From contig MU119847.1 of NCBI GenBank assembly GCA_014904845.1, positions 1 to 16,007 on the forward strand: a stretch of DNA of 16,007 bases, written 5' to 3'. The position numbers were made by a program, and so were the translations under genes. This document shows, piece after piece, positions 1 through 11,770 of the stretch. The notes under the pieces were generated by a model. The model saw only the letters and a program-made list of their open reading frames with translations, was not told the origin of the DNA and made no database searches. This stretch comes from Acephala macrosclerotiorum. Its lineage: Eukaryota > Ascomycota > Leotiomycetes > Helotiales > Mollisiaceae. Each line of letters begins with the position of its first letter. Position 1 is the first letter of the stretch.

Positions 1-95
<95 letters not shown>
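1..95. repeat. (ATA)n trinucleotide microsatellite
   Basis: About 31 uninterrupted copies of a pure ATA/TAA trinucleotide run from the first base and end where the sequence turns into TTTATTTTTT. The array is cut by the left window edge, so its true length is unknown. It contains no imperfect units, which suggests recent slippage growth or an assembly end placed in a simple repeat. Confidence 0.97.
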
Positions 96-349
96 TTATT
101 TTTTAATAATAAAAATAATTAAAATTTTAATAATTAAAATATAAAAAATTATATAAATTAAAATAAAATTATAATTTAAAAAAAAATATTTTCATTTTTT
201 AATTTTTTTAAAATTTAATATAATAATAATATATAAAAAATATTAAAAATATTATTTAATTAACGTTTTATTATATTTTTAAAAATATTTAATTTTAAAA
301 CGTTTTAAAAATTCAATGTTTTTAATTTTAAAAAAATTATTAAAAAAAA

Positions 350-364
350 ATATATATATATATA
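350..364. repeat. (AT)n dinucleotide tract
   Basis: A short pure alternating AT run follows a run of A's. It is simple-sequence DNA with no further meaning that I can support. Confidence 0.85.
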
Positions 365-1762
365 ATAAAATAATTTTTATTATAATAATTCTAATTTCGA
401 TTTTTATTTATTTTAATTAAAATTAAATTTTATTAATAAAATTACGTTTATTATTTATTATAACGTATATTAATAAATAAAAATTTAAACGATTTTAATA
501 AAAAATTAATTTTAATAAAAATTTTAAAAATAATAATTATATTATAATAAAAAATTTTATATTTTTATATTTTTTAATAAAATAATTTAATTTAAAAAAT
601 TAAAAATAAAAAAATATTAATTATTTAAATATATTTATATAAACGAATATAAAAATAATAAAATAATATTGTAATTAATATTATTCGATTTTATATTAAA
701 AATTTAATTTAAAATCGTTTATTATATATTATATAATATATTTATATAATGCGTAATATAAAAATAATATATAATTAAAATTCGTATTTAATATATAAAA
801 TAAAAAATAATTATTTTAAAATATATAAAATATTTAAATAAATTCGTATTAAAATATATTTCGTATTATAATATTCGCGTATTATAATATTTATATATTA
901 ATAATTATTTAATATTACAATATTTTTTCGTATTACAATATACGATTATACGATTTACTTATTATTTGTTATTTTAAATAATATTAAAATTTATATTTAA
1001 ATAATTAATTTTAATTTCAATTATATTTTAAATAATAAAATATTAAAATTTTATTATTATATTAATATTTTTATTAATTATTAAATAATTATATTAATTT
1101 ATATTATATTTTTATTATTATTTTTAATTTAATTTAATATATTATTTTTTATTTTTTATTATTATTAAAACGAATAATATATAATTAATATATAATTATT
1201 TTTATTTTTAAAACAAAAATTTTATATATATATTTATTTAAATATATTAAAAATAAAAAAATTCGAATTTTTTATTAATATTTTATAAAAAGAAAATTTT
1301 AAATAAAATTTTTTAATAATAAAATAAATAATAACAAAAATATAATATAAATTAATATAAATAATAATTAAATAAAATATAAAATTAAAATATTTATTTA
1401 TTTTAATAAATATTTAATATTATAAAAAATATTATAATAAAAAAAATATATATTAATTTAATTAAATTATTTTAATAATAATTTTTTTAAAATAAAATAA
1501 ATAATATAAAATTATTAATATTAAATTAAAATTTTAATATTTTATAATTATTTTTAAATATATTAATAATATAATTTCGATTTTTTAATTTTTTAAAATA
1601 TTAATTAAATATAATATTAATAAAAAAATAAAAAATAAATACAAAAATAAAAAAATATTTATATTAATATATTACGTTTAATAATTATAATTTTTACGTA
1701 TTAAATATAAATATATTTTTAAATTTTATATTAATTTCTTTTAAATTAAAATATATAATAAA

Positions 1763-1834
1763 TATATATATATATTTTAATTTTAATAATTTTTATTATA
1801 TTTATTTTTTATTATATATATATATTTTAATTTT
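1763..1834 (+). repeat. 22-bp direct repeat spaced 50 bp
   Basis: The segment 1763-1784, an AT run followed by ATTTTAATTTT, recurs exactly at 1813-1834, a start-to-start distance of 50 bp. The DNA between them is TA- and T-rich and not itself repeated. It may be the remnant of a short tandem duplication, but chance in such low-complexity DNA is a real alternative. Confidence 0.5.
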
Positions 1835-3832
1835 CGTTTTAATTGATTTTTTTTATTTATAAAATTAATATAAAATTTAATTATTTATATATTTATAAAA
1901 AATTAAAAAAATAATTAAATAAATTATTTAAATATTTTAAATTTAAATTATAAATTTTTTTTATTTATATTATATTTTAAAAAATAATATTTTATATAAT
2001 TAAAAACTTTTATTTATAATATTAATCGTATTATATAATTATTAAAAATATTAATAATTTAATATATTTTAAATATAATTAAATTATTTTATAATTATTA
2101 TATTTATATTATAAATTATATTATGAATTTTAAACGTTAAAACGTTTTTAATAATTTTTTTATATTTTATAAAATTTTGATATATTAAATTATTTTTTAT
2201 TTTAAAATCGTTTTTTATATAAATTTTATTAATTATTATAATTATATATTTAATTTACGATTTTAAATTATATTATATAAATTTAAAAACGTTTTTTATT
2301 AATAATTTTTTTTATAATTTAATTATAAATTTTAAAAAAAATTTTATTCGTTATATTATTTATAAAATTATTATTATCGTTTTTTTAATTTTTAAGTTTT
2401 TATAATATTTTTATTATTTTTTATTTTTTTTAAGAATTTAATTATAATTAATTTATATATAATAATTTTTTATTATTATTATTAATATAAAAATATTTAT
2501 ATTAAAAATTTTAAAATATATTTTAAAATATATTTTAAATATTAATAAAATTAATATAATTTTATTTAATTTTATTAAATTATTATAAAATTTTATTATT
2601 ATTTATAATATTTATTTAATTTTTTTTTAATAATATAAATTAAAATATTTAATAATTTTAAATATATATTAATTTAATATTTTTTAATTACGTTTTATAT
2701 TATTTATATAAATATTTTTATAATGAATTTTATTTTTTAAAATTTTATAATAAAATTTATAAATTATAAAATCGTAATATTATTTAAATATATAATATTA
2801 ATAATTATTTATTAAAAAAAATTTGAATATGAAATATTTTTTATTAATTTTATAAAAAATATTTATAAATTATTATATTAATAAATATTTAAATTTTTTA
2901 TAAATACATTATAAATTCATATTTATTAAATTATATTAAATAAAAGTTTTTTTTTATTTTATTAATAAAATTTATAAATAATTAATATAATAATAATATT
3001 ATTTTATTTTTTTATATTATTAAATTAAATTTTAAATTTATTTATATTTTTTAATATTAATACAAATATTGTATTATAAAATATAATATAAAAAATAATA
3101 TTTTTAATTTTTATATTATTTATTTTAAATTATAATTTTTTTTATAATTTAATATATTAAATTTAATTTATAAATTTATTATATTTTATAATAAATATAT
3201 TTATATTTAATAATATATTTTATAAATTTTTTTATAATATATTAATTTTTTAATTATTTAATTTTATAATTAATTTTTTAATATTAATTTAATTTATTTT
3301 TATTATTAAATTTAATAATTTATTATAAAAACGTATTTTTTATAATAAAAATAAATATTATTTTTAAATTTTTTATATATTTTTTATTTTTCGTTTAAAA
3401 AATATTTTATAAATTAATAATTTATTTTTTAATAAATATAATATTTTTTTTAAAATAATTATTTTAATTATATTTATTATATTTTTAATATATTATTAAA
3501 ATATATAATATTTTAAATTTAATTTTTATATATTTAATAATTTTTTTAAATAAATAATTATAATTAAAATTTTTATTTAAATAATAATTTTATATTTTTT
3601 TTTAAAATAATTAAAAACGTTTTTTCATATATATTTAATATAATATTTACGTTATTATAATAATTTTAAAATAATTTTAATTTTTTATTAAAAAAATAAC
3701 AAATTATTTTTTTATATTTATTATTATTATTAAAATAAAAATATTTAAAATATTTTAAATTTATATAAAATAAATTTATTATTTTTTAAAAAAAAGTATA
3801 ATATATTGTAAATACAATATTAGTTTAGTAGT

Positions 3833-3838
3833 CACGTG
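3833..3838. promoter_or_regulatory. CACGTG (E-box type) palindrome
   Basis: A perfect CACGTG lies in the GC-rich part of the LTR-like island. The hexamer is the classical core bound by basic helix-loop-helix factors in fungi and other eukaryotes, and LTR U3 regions often carry such sites. Binding here is inference only. Confidence 0.35.
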
Positions 3839-3875
3839 CGGCACTAGGCCAGATCTGGACTAGCGCCGTTTGCAC
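3836..3875. repeat. GC-rich imperfect hairpin in the LTR-like island
   Basis: The arms pair around the centre of AGATCT. CCAGA (3849-3853) pairs with TCTGG (3854-3858), CTAG (3844-3847) with CTAG (3860-3863), CGGC (3839-3842) with GCCG (3865-3868), and GTG (3836-3838) with CAC (3873-3875). The imperfections are a G/A mismatch, an A/C mismatch and a four-base bulge. A CACGTG palindrome overlaps the left side (3833-3838), and GCACTAG occurs as a direct repeat at 3841-3847 and 3872-3878. This is the strongest GC-based secondary structure in the window. Whether it acts as a protein-binding site, an RNA fold or nothing is unknown. Confidence 0.75.
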
Positions 3876-3979
3876 TAGAATTGAAATTATATTTTTCGAT
3901 TTTTGCGCGTTTATTAATTTTACAACTTATAATCAATTAATGAATTATTCAATTTATTTGTTTATTTCGTTTTTGATTT

Positions 3980-4007
3980 ATTACTAATAATAAATATTTT
4001 TAGTAAT
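3980..4007. repeat. Short inverted repeat near the LTR 3' end
   Basis: ATTACTA (3980-3986) and TAGTAAT (4001-4007) are perfect inverted arms around a 14-base AT loop. The structure ends seven bases before the proposed LTR boundary at 4014. It may belong to the R/U5 part of the LTR, where transcript-end signals lie, but no function can be shown. Confidence 0.6.
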
Positions 4008-4019
4008 ACTAATATATAT

Positions 4020-4794
4020 AATATTTATTATTATTTTAATTATTAATTTAAAAAAAAAAATATTATATTTAATAATATTAAAATATAAATATTAATTAAT
4101 TAAAATATATAATTATTAATAATAAATATTATATAATAATTATATATTTAATTTTTAATAATATAAAATTTATTATAAATATTATTATTAAATAATATAT
4201 TAATAATATTTATATAATTTTAATATTAAAATTAATATATTTTTAATTAAATAATAAATAAAAATATAAAAAAAAATTTATTTAAATTTTTTTTTAAATT
4301 TTATAATTTTTTTATTAATATATAAAATATATTATAATTTGTTTTTATTATTTAATAAAACTTTATTTAAAATTTAATATAATATATAAATAATATATAT
4401 TTTTAAAAAATAATTATAATTAAAAAAATTAAAATCATTTATAAAATTAAATTTTTTTTAATATATATAAAAAATTTATAATTTTATTTTAATTTTTCAT
4501 TTATTATAATTAAAATATTAAAAAAATTTAAATTTTTTTATATTATATTTTAAATATTATAATTATTTAATTTATAAAATTAAAATATAATATATTAAAT
4601 ATTATATAATAATTTTAATATAATTAAATAATAAAATTTAATTTTTATTTGTTTTTTTTAATATATTAAAAAGTATAAAACTTTATTAAAATTCTTATAA
4701 TAATATATTATAAATTTTATTTATTAATTGTTTATTTTAAAAATTAATATTAATTTTTATTAAATTATATATTATTTATATAATACGAATTATT
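4020..4794. other. CpG-free AT block, about 1% G+C
   Basis: Nothing gene-like is visible. By hand count only about nine C or G bases occur in about 775 bp and none forms a CpG; the last CpG before it is at 3968-3969 and the next at about 4795. The DNA left of the LTR (about 3660-3806) is similarly depleted. This suggests that both sides belong to one old, fully eroded segment interrupted by the LTR. Confidence 0.8.
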
Positions 4795-4982
4795 TTAATT
4801 ATAAACGATTTTAATAAAATTTAATTAGTTTTTTTTTTATATTTTTTCTAAGTAATAATAATTATATAACGAATATATTTTACAATTTTACGATTTTATT
4901 AAATAAAAAACAAACGTTATTCAATTATTATAAATTAAATTTTAATATTAAAAACGAAAAAATAAAATTTATAATACAAAAA

Positions 4983-4995
4983 TTTTTTTTTTTTT
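4983..4995. repeat. T13 homopolymer
   Basis: An uninterrupted run of 13 T's lies near the start of the CpG-retaining block. It could be the reverse-strand poly(A) tail of a non-LTR element or plain low complexity. No target-site duplication could be matched to it. Confidence 0.8.
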
Positions 4996-7900
4996 AATAT
5001 TACGATTTTTTAATAGAACAAACAAATTATTATTTAAATTTATTATAAAATTAATATTATTAAAAAAATTTAAAAAAATTTTTAAAAAAAATTTTTTTTT
5101 TATTTAATAAATTTTTACGTCGATATTATTTTCGAATTTTAAACAAATTTTATTTAAAAATAATAATTCGAATAAATAAAAAAAAATTACAAAAGAATTT
5201 ATTTATTATAATATTATTATAATTAATTATAATACGCTCGAAAAAAAAATCATTGAAATTATTTTTATTTTAAAACGAAATAATAATTATTAAAATAATA
5301 ATATTTACAATTAAAAAAATAATATTAAAAAAATTATTTAATATATTTTTATTTAAAGATTTTTTATACAATTTATTTAATATATTAATATTATTATTCA
5401 AATTAATAACGTTTATAAATTTATTTTTCAAAGAAAAAAACAAAAAATTAAATATATAATTTGAAAATATTTTAAAAAAAAATATAATAATAAAAAAAAA
5501 TAAAATATTTATAATTATTTATACGCGAGAAATTATATTTATTTTAGAAATATTAATAAAAAATAATATAAATACAAAAATATATCGTTTTTATAAAAAG
5601 AAAATAATTATATAAATAAAATTCAATTTATAATAATTACGATTACAATTTCGATTTTTAATAAAAAAAAAAATTAATAAAAATAAAATACTCGATTAAA
5701 TAAAATTAATAATCGAAGTTTTTAAAAATATTATAATTTAAAAAAAAATTCGAAAAATTTAAATTTAAAAAATTATAAAAAGTTTTTTAATTCGAATTAT
5801 TAAAAATATAATATTTATAAAAAATATATTAAATATTGATTTTAATAATATTCGATAATAAATTTATAATATTATTTCGAAAAATATTCGAAAACTTATA
5901 AAAATTTTAATAAAATTTAAAATTCAAATAATATAAATTAATAATATTTAATAAAAAAAAATTAATTAAAATAATTGAAAAAATATTAATATAAATTTAA
6001 TTATTTAATAAAATTATATAATTATTAATAATAAATAATAAAAAGAATATATTATTACTATATAAATAATATAATAAATTATTAAAATTATAAAAAACTA
6101 TTATAAACAAATATTATTAATTTACGAAAAAAAACAAAATAAAAAAAACGATTAAAATCGATTTAATTTAAATTAAATTAAAAAAAATTTATAAATTTTT
6201 TTATATTTTATTTTAAAAATAATATTATTAAATTAATATATTATAAATCGCGAAATTTATTTTATTTTTAAAAACGACAATTATTTAAATATATTAAAAA
6301 TAAATCGTATAATTTGAATTATTGTAATTATATATAAAAAAATTATATAATAAACGAAAATTCTAAAAATATAAAAAAATTTGAAAAAAAATTCGAAATA
6401 ATTTTAATTAATAAAATCGAAAAATAAAAAAAGATTTTAATTAAAAAAAGTAAAATATAAAAACGAAATATAAATTATATTATTAAAAAATACGTAAAAA
6501 AAAAAATTATAAAAATATATAAATACGAATTCAAAATAATTAAAATATTTTATAAAAAAAATTCGAAATTTAATAATATATTTTTATTTTTTAAAAAAAA
6601 AAATTATTAAAAAAATATATTAAATTTTTTAATAAATAAAAAAAATTAATTATAATAAAAGAAAAAAACAAATTAAAATATTATTTGAATTATTGAAAAT
6701 ATTATTTTGAATTATATTATAAAAATAAAAAATATAAAATATATAAATATATATATTACGAAAAAAAATATATTAATTATTTATTATAATATGTATTTTA
6801 TTATAATAAAAAATACGATTACGAATTAATCGTATATTTTTTCAAATTATTAAAAAAACTATAAAATTAAATTTATTTTAACATATAAATTATTATAATT
6901 AAACGTAAAAAAAAAAAATATTAAAATTAAAAAAATTATTAAAAAAATTAAAAACAAAATATTAACGATTAAAAATAATAAAATTGAAATTTTTTTAATA
7001 AAAATATAAAAATTACAATTTTATTAAAAAATATAATTAAAAAATAATAATAATATGAAATTTTATTATAAATTAAATTTGAAAGAAAAATTATAATTAT
7101 TTTTGTTTAAAAATCGATTATATTTATATTTAACAAATTATAAAAAAAAAAATTAAAATATATTCGTTTTATAATATATTTAAATTAATAATAAAATAAA
7201 ATAAATATTTTCAAATATTTATTTATATTAAAAAAAATGTAATTATTTATTTTTTTAATTAACGTATAAAAAAAATAATATTAATTAAATTATTAAACGA
7301 ATTATACGTATATAATATATATTGTTTAACGAATAAAAATAATAATAACGAAATCGCGAAACGAATTATAATAATATTAAAAGTTTATAATTAAATAATA
7401 ATTAATAATTTTAATTGATACGAATTACAAATATATAATAAAAACGAAATATTAATTAAAAAAAAAAAATATTTAATAATTATTTAATTATTAATAATAT
7501 AAATATATTAATAATAAAAAATTATATTCGATTTCGCGTATATTAATATAAAAAAAATTACAATATAAATAGATTTAATTACGAATATAAAATCGAATTA
7601 TATATTTTTATAAATAAAAATTTTAAAATACGTTAAAAAATAAAAAACGAAAATCGATACGAAATTAATTAATTTGAAAATTTTTAAAAAATATTTCGAA
7701 AAAATATTTAAAAAAATTAATAAAAACAAAATAATTTTTATAAAATTTTAATAATTTATAAAAAAATACGCGAAAAAAAAAATTTGAAAAAATTATTAAA
7801 TATTAAAAAAATATTTTAATAAAATAATAAATTTAAAATTTTTTATAAAAATTATTTAAAAAAAAATTTAAATAATAAAAAAAAATTAAATAATATAAAT

Positions 7901-8646
7901 ATAAATTTTATAATAAATTAATACGTATTAAAATAAAATTTTAATAAAATAAAATAAATAATTATATTAATAAAAAAACAAATAATTTCAGTATTAATTA
8001 TTATTATTAAAAAGTATAAAAAATCAATTTATAGTATTTTAATTACAAGAAATTATTACGAGATTATTAGTTTATTTATTCGAATTTGAAAAAAACGAAA
8101 TAAATTTATTTTAAAATTTATTAAAAATAAAATTTAAATAATCGCAAATAGAATTTATTTAAAAAAAATCAAAAAAATTATAATAAATTCAATTATAATA
8201 ATAATAAATTTTAACGATATAATAATATCGATTTTTAAATTTATATGAAATTTTATTAATAAAACGATAATAAGATTATTTAATAAAATTATTTTAATAA
8301 ATAAATATTTATTTAAAAAATATAATTTAATATTAATATTTAAATTAAAAGAATTTTAAAATTAAAAAAAAAGAAAAATTTATTTTATTTTTATTAATAT
8401 TAAATAAAAAATTAAAATAAATTATAATTAATAAATTTAATTATATAATTATAAATAATAAATAATTAAAATAATATTATACAAATAAAATTATAAAAAA
8501 AACGCGATTAAAAAAAATAATAAAAACGAATAAATAATAATAATAATTTTTATAAATATTAAAAAAACGTTTAATATAATAATTTCAAAAATAATAATAA
8601 AAAGTTTTATAAAATTAAAAGTTTTTAAATAAATTATTAAATAAAT

Positions 8647-8673
8647 AATAAATAAAATAATAAATAAAATAAT
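8647..8673. repeat. Short 12-bp tandem repeat of AAATAAAATAAT type
   Basis: The spacing of T's (3, 4, 5, 3, 4, 5, 3) shows just over two copies of a 12-bp A/T unit, within a longer stretch of AAAT/AAT words from about 8620. It is simple-sequence DNA. Confidence 0.6.
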
Positions 8674-9699
8674 TATATTTTAAAAAAAATAAATAAAAAT
8701 CTTTTTATTATTTTAAATAGTAAATTATTATAAAAATTATTAATATTTTTTATATTTTTTATTATATTAATAATTTTTATTAAAAGATTTTTACGTATAA
8801 TAATTTATATAAATAATATTATAATTTTAATAAAAATTAAATATTTAAACGTAATATTTAATAAAAAATTATATTTATAATTAATTTGTTTAAACGTATT
8901 ATAAAAATAAATAAAAAAATATTAATAATTAAAAAAAAACAATTATTATTAATATAATATTATTATAATTATTAAATAAAAACGAATTATAATAAAAAAA
9001 AACGTTTAAAAAAAAATTAATTCGTAAAATCTTTTTTAAATATTTAAATATAATATTAAATAAAATAAAAAAAACAATATTTTTAATTTATAAAATTATA
9101 TTAAATTTAATTTTATATTACAAATTAAAAATATTAAACGTAAAAACGTATTTAAAAAAAATACGAAAAAAAAAACTAATTAAAAATAGAAAAATTAATT
9201 AAATACGTTTTTATATAATATATTTACGAAAAAAATAATATAAATTTTAAAAAAATATAAAAAACGTATATATTAAAAATTTTTATTTTAAAAAAATATA
9301 ATTAAAAATCGAAATTAAAATATTTTATTTCGCGATTTTTAAAAAAAAATAAAAACAATTCGAGTTTATAAATATAAAATACTAATAAATATTTTTTTAA
9401 TAAATAAAAATTTTGAAATTCGAATAAAAAATAAATTATAATAATTACGTATAAAAATCGTAATAATAAAAACTATAAAAATTATTATAAAATACAAATT
9501 AATAAAAAATTAATAATTTATATTACGAATATAATAACGAATATAAAAATATTATATTACGATATTATAATTATAATAATAAAACAAATATATTAAATCA
9601 AATTTTTTAAAATTTTATTTTATTTTAAATTATTTCGTTTAATTTTTATTTATTTAATTCGATCGCGAATAATTTTTTAATTAATTAATAAATATATAA

Positions 9700-11140
9700 A
9701 ATAAAATAAAAATTATATTAAGAAAATCATCGAAATCTAATAATATATTTTGACGATTTTTAGTTTTTATTTGTATTTTGTAAATTTTTTCGATATTAAT
9801 AAATTTAAAATTTGAATTAATTTTTATTTTTTATCGTTTTTTATATTTAAATTAAATTATTTAAATTTTTAATATTTAAATTTTGTGTTTTTATTTAATA
9901 ATAATAAAAAATTTATTATTTAAAATTTTAATTATTTATTTAAAAAGTACTTTAATAATTACTATATTAATTTATTCAAATTTTGTAATTTGTTTTAATT
10001 ATTTTCGAATATTTTTATTTTTTTAAAAAGTTTTTCAAATTTCAAATAATAAATTTTAAATTTATTTAAATATTATATTTTCTTTTAACGATTATAAAAA
10101 TTTTTTAATCGTTTTATTACTATTTTCAAATAATAATCGATTTATAAAAAGTTTTAAAATATTTAATAATTATAATTTTAAAAATTTTTAATTCACTTTA
10201 TAATTTTTTTTTATTAAAATATTTATTCGAATTTGTTTATAATATTTCAAAAAAATTTGTTTTTTTATAAACGTCGAATCGTTAATAAAAAATAATGAAT
10301 TTAATCGTTTTTAATAAACGAATTTAAAAAAAAAAAAAAAATTCAAAGATTAAAATATATATAAAATATATAATAATAAAAATAATAAATAAATATTATT
10401 TAAAAAATATTTTTATATAAATTTTATTGTTTTATAGTTTTTATAATTATTTAATATAAATAAATGAAATTTTTTTAGATTATATAATATCGTTTAAAAT
10501 ATAAAAACGATTTATAATTATTTCAAAGTAATATTATTAAATGTTTATTTATTGTCGATTATAATAAATTTTTAATTTTTAAATTTTTTTAATTATTAAT
10601 TTATTTTTTTTCTAGTTTTTTATAATTTTTATTTTATTTATATTTTATCGATTTTTAATTTTAAAAATAAAATTTCAACGAAGAAATTTAATTATTTAAC
10701 GTTTTTCGAATAATATAATATCGCGTCGAGAAATTAAAATACGATTAACAAAAACTCGAATTTGTACATATATAAAATTAAATTTTAAAGTTTTTTGAAT
10801 TAGTATTTAATTTATAAAACGTTATTTTTAAATCGAAACAAATTTTTACAAATGCGTATAAATTTTTTTTTTAAAAAACATATTCAGTATTTTATATTGA
10901 AAAGTATTTCTTGATATATTTTAATCGAAAAAAAATTTTTATAAAAACTTTTTATTTATTACGTTTTTAAATACATATTAAACGTTAATTTTCGTATATA
11001 AAAAATTTATAATCCATTTTAATAATTTGTAAAATTTGAAAATTTTTTATTAAAAAATAATAAAAATATTCGAAATTAAAATAAGTAATAAAATAATCAC
11101 AATATATTAAACGAAATAATCTAAAATAAAAAAAAATCCA
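9700..11140 (-). other. T-rich, less eroded block; possible minus-strand repeat relic
   Basis: At about 9600-9700 the composition switches, so that the plus strand is T-rich (the minus strand A-rich). More C and G outside CpG survive here, in words such as tttg, tttcaaa, gtac and agtact. The densest part is about 10660-10870, which includes atatcgcgtcgagaaatt (about 10708-10725), aaaactcgaatttgtacat and aatgcgtataaa. Retained TpG/CpA argues for weaker or younger C-to-T mutation than in the flanks. A short stretch translated on the minus strand was broken by stops, and no protein family could be recognised. It may be a separate element in reverse orientation, but its edges are vague. Confidence 0.35.
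10326..10341. repeat. A16 homopolymer
   Basis: Sixteen A's follow cgaattt. It could be the poly(A) tail of a retroposed sequence, or slippage growth. The flanks were not matched to a target-site duplication. Confidence 0.8.
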
Positions 11141-11173
11141 ATTTTAAAAAATTTAATTTAATATAAATTATTT

Positions 11174-11218
11174 AATATATATATTATTTTTTTTTTAAAA
11201 AAAAATATTATATATAAT
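11174..11218. repeat. Near-perfect AT inverted repeat (cruciform-prone)
   Basis: A run of ten T's (11187-11196) directly joins a run of nine A's (11197-11205). The flanking AT words, about 13 bases on each side, are also inverted copies with about two mismatches. The arms meet almost without a loop, so the structure would form a long A:T hairpin or cruciform. Confidence 0.65.
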
Positions 11219-11770
11219 CGAAATATATAATAAAATAAAAATCTCGTTTATATTATTTTAAAAATTCGAATATATTTTTATAATAATATAAAAACAAAAT
11301 ATTAAAATAAAAACAATTAAAAAAAATTCAATATACGTTTATAAAATTCGACGAATTAAATCAAGTATTATAAATTTAAATAAGTAATTTAATCGCTAAA
11401 TATAAATATAAAAAACGCGAAAAAAAATTCAATAATATAATATTAAAATTTTATAAAAAATTAAATATTAAATTTAAAAATCGTCGTATAATATTTTAAT
11501 GAAAATTAAATTAAATAAAAAACGTTTTAAAGTTTTTTTATCGTATTAAAATTAATACGAGAATTTCGATTATTATTATACGAAATTCAAATACAATATT
11601 AAAATAATATACGCGATTTGTTTTAACGAATTAATATAAAATAAAAAACATTTTTTAATGTACGAATTCTCGTATAAAAAAATAAATATACAATTAAATT
11701 TTAATTCGAATAATTTATTTATTATATATTTTTTTTAAAAATATAAAATACAAAAATAAAATTATTATTA

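Larger units (their letters stand above)
96..3801. other. Gene-free AT desert, probably saturated RIP-type relic DNA
   Basis: No coding region, RNA gene or recognisable transposon is visible. A and T make up roughly 95% of the stretch, and TAA is frequent in every frame on both strands. Surviving G+C sits mostly in isolated CpG pairs in contexts such as aacgtt, ttcgat and tacgat. CpG is most frequent at about 620-960, where attcgcgtatt lies near 873-883, and thins out after about 3400, with only two CpGs between 3600 and 3806. Small local features are a TA run at 351-364 and a 22-bp direct repeat at 1763-1834. The stretch could hold several decayed repeats, but none can be delimited by eye. 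Confidence 0.8.
3802..4019 (+). mobile_element. Probable solo LTR of a fungal LTR retrotransposon, with TATAT flanks
   Basis: The 208-bp segment 3807-4014 stands out from its surroundings. It starts with TGTAAATACA, carries a GC-rich first third (3831-3878), then a TATA-like cttataatc (about 3926-3934) and a T-rich pyrimidine stretch. It ends TAGTAATACTAATA, which would be ...ACTAACA before one C-to-T change, giving the TG...CA ends usual for LTRs. The pentamer TATAT lies directly outside both ends (3802-3806 and 4015-4019), as a 5-bp target-site duplication would. From knowledge of the family, fungal Gypsy-type LTRs often look like this, with CACGTG and CTAG motifs in U3 and an AT-rich end. 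No second copy or internal domain is visible next to it, so a solo LTR left by recombination is the simplest reading. TATAT is weak evidence in AT-rich DNA, and superfamily and orientation are inferred. Confidence 0.55.
4795..9660 (+). other. A-rich, CpG-retaining block; possible eroded transposon body
   Basis: From about 4795 CpG pairs return, often as cgaa, and the plus strand is visibly richer in A than T for nearly 5 kb. Purine-rich sense strands are typical of retrotransposon gag-pol or other coding bodies, and the length would suit one. This is the best candidate for a decayed element in plus orientation. No reverse transcriptase, integrase, transposase or zinc-knuckle motif could be recognised: if codons were C-to-T and G-to-A mutated throughout, Trp, Gln and Arg codons would have become stops. 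No LTR or terminal inverted repeat was found at the edges, and both edges are approximate. It could equally be several fragments or non-coding repeat DNA. Confidence 0.35.

Noticed and set aside
3831..3878. Cloning adapter or vector contamination, because of clustered restriction-like palindromes (CACGTG, AGATCT, CTAG)
   Set aside because: The GC-rich part grades into an LTR-like sequence with TGT start, plausible eroded end and matching TATAT flanks, and no other vector sequence is nearby. A genome copy count would settle it.
3821..3910. tRNA or other small RNA gene in the GC-rich island
   Set aside because: The fold is a single long hairpin rather than a cloverleaf, and no B-box-like GGTTCGA motif is present.
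7980..8100. A second, inverted copy of the LTR suggested by words like aatcaatttatagtatttt
   Set aside because: Compared with the reverse complement of 3807-4014, the order and spacing of the words do not match.
4795..9660. Reverse transcriptase or integrase motifs of a Gypsy, Copia or LINE element
   Set aside because: I looked for YxDD-type catalytic, zinc-knuckle and integrase patterns allowing C-to-T and G-to-A changes and could not align any convincingly; almost any AT string can be forced to fit.
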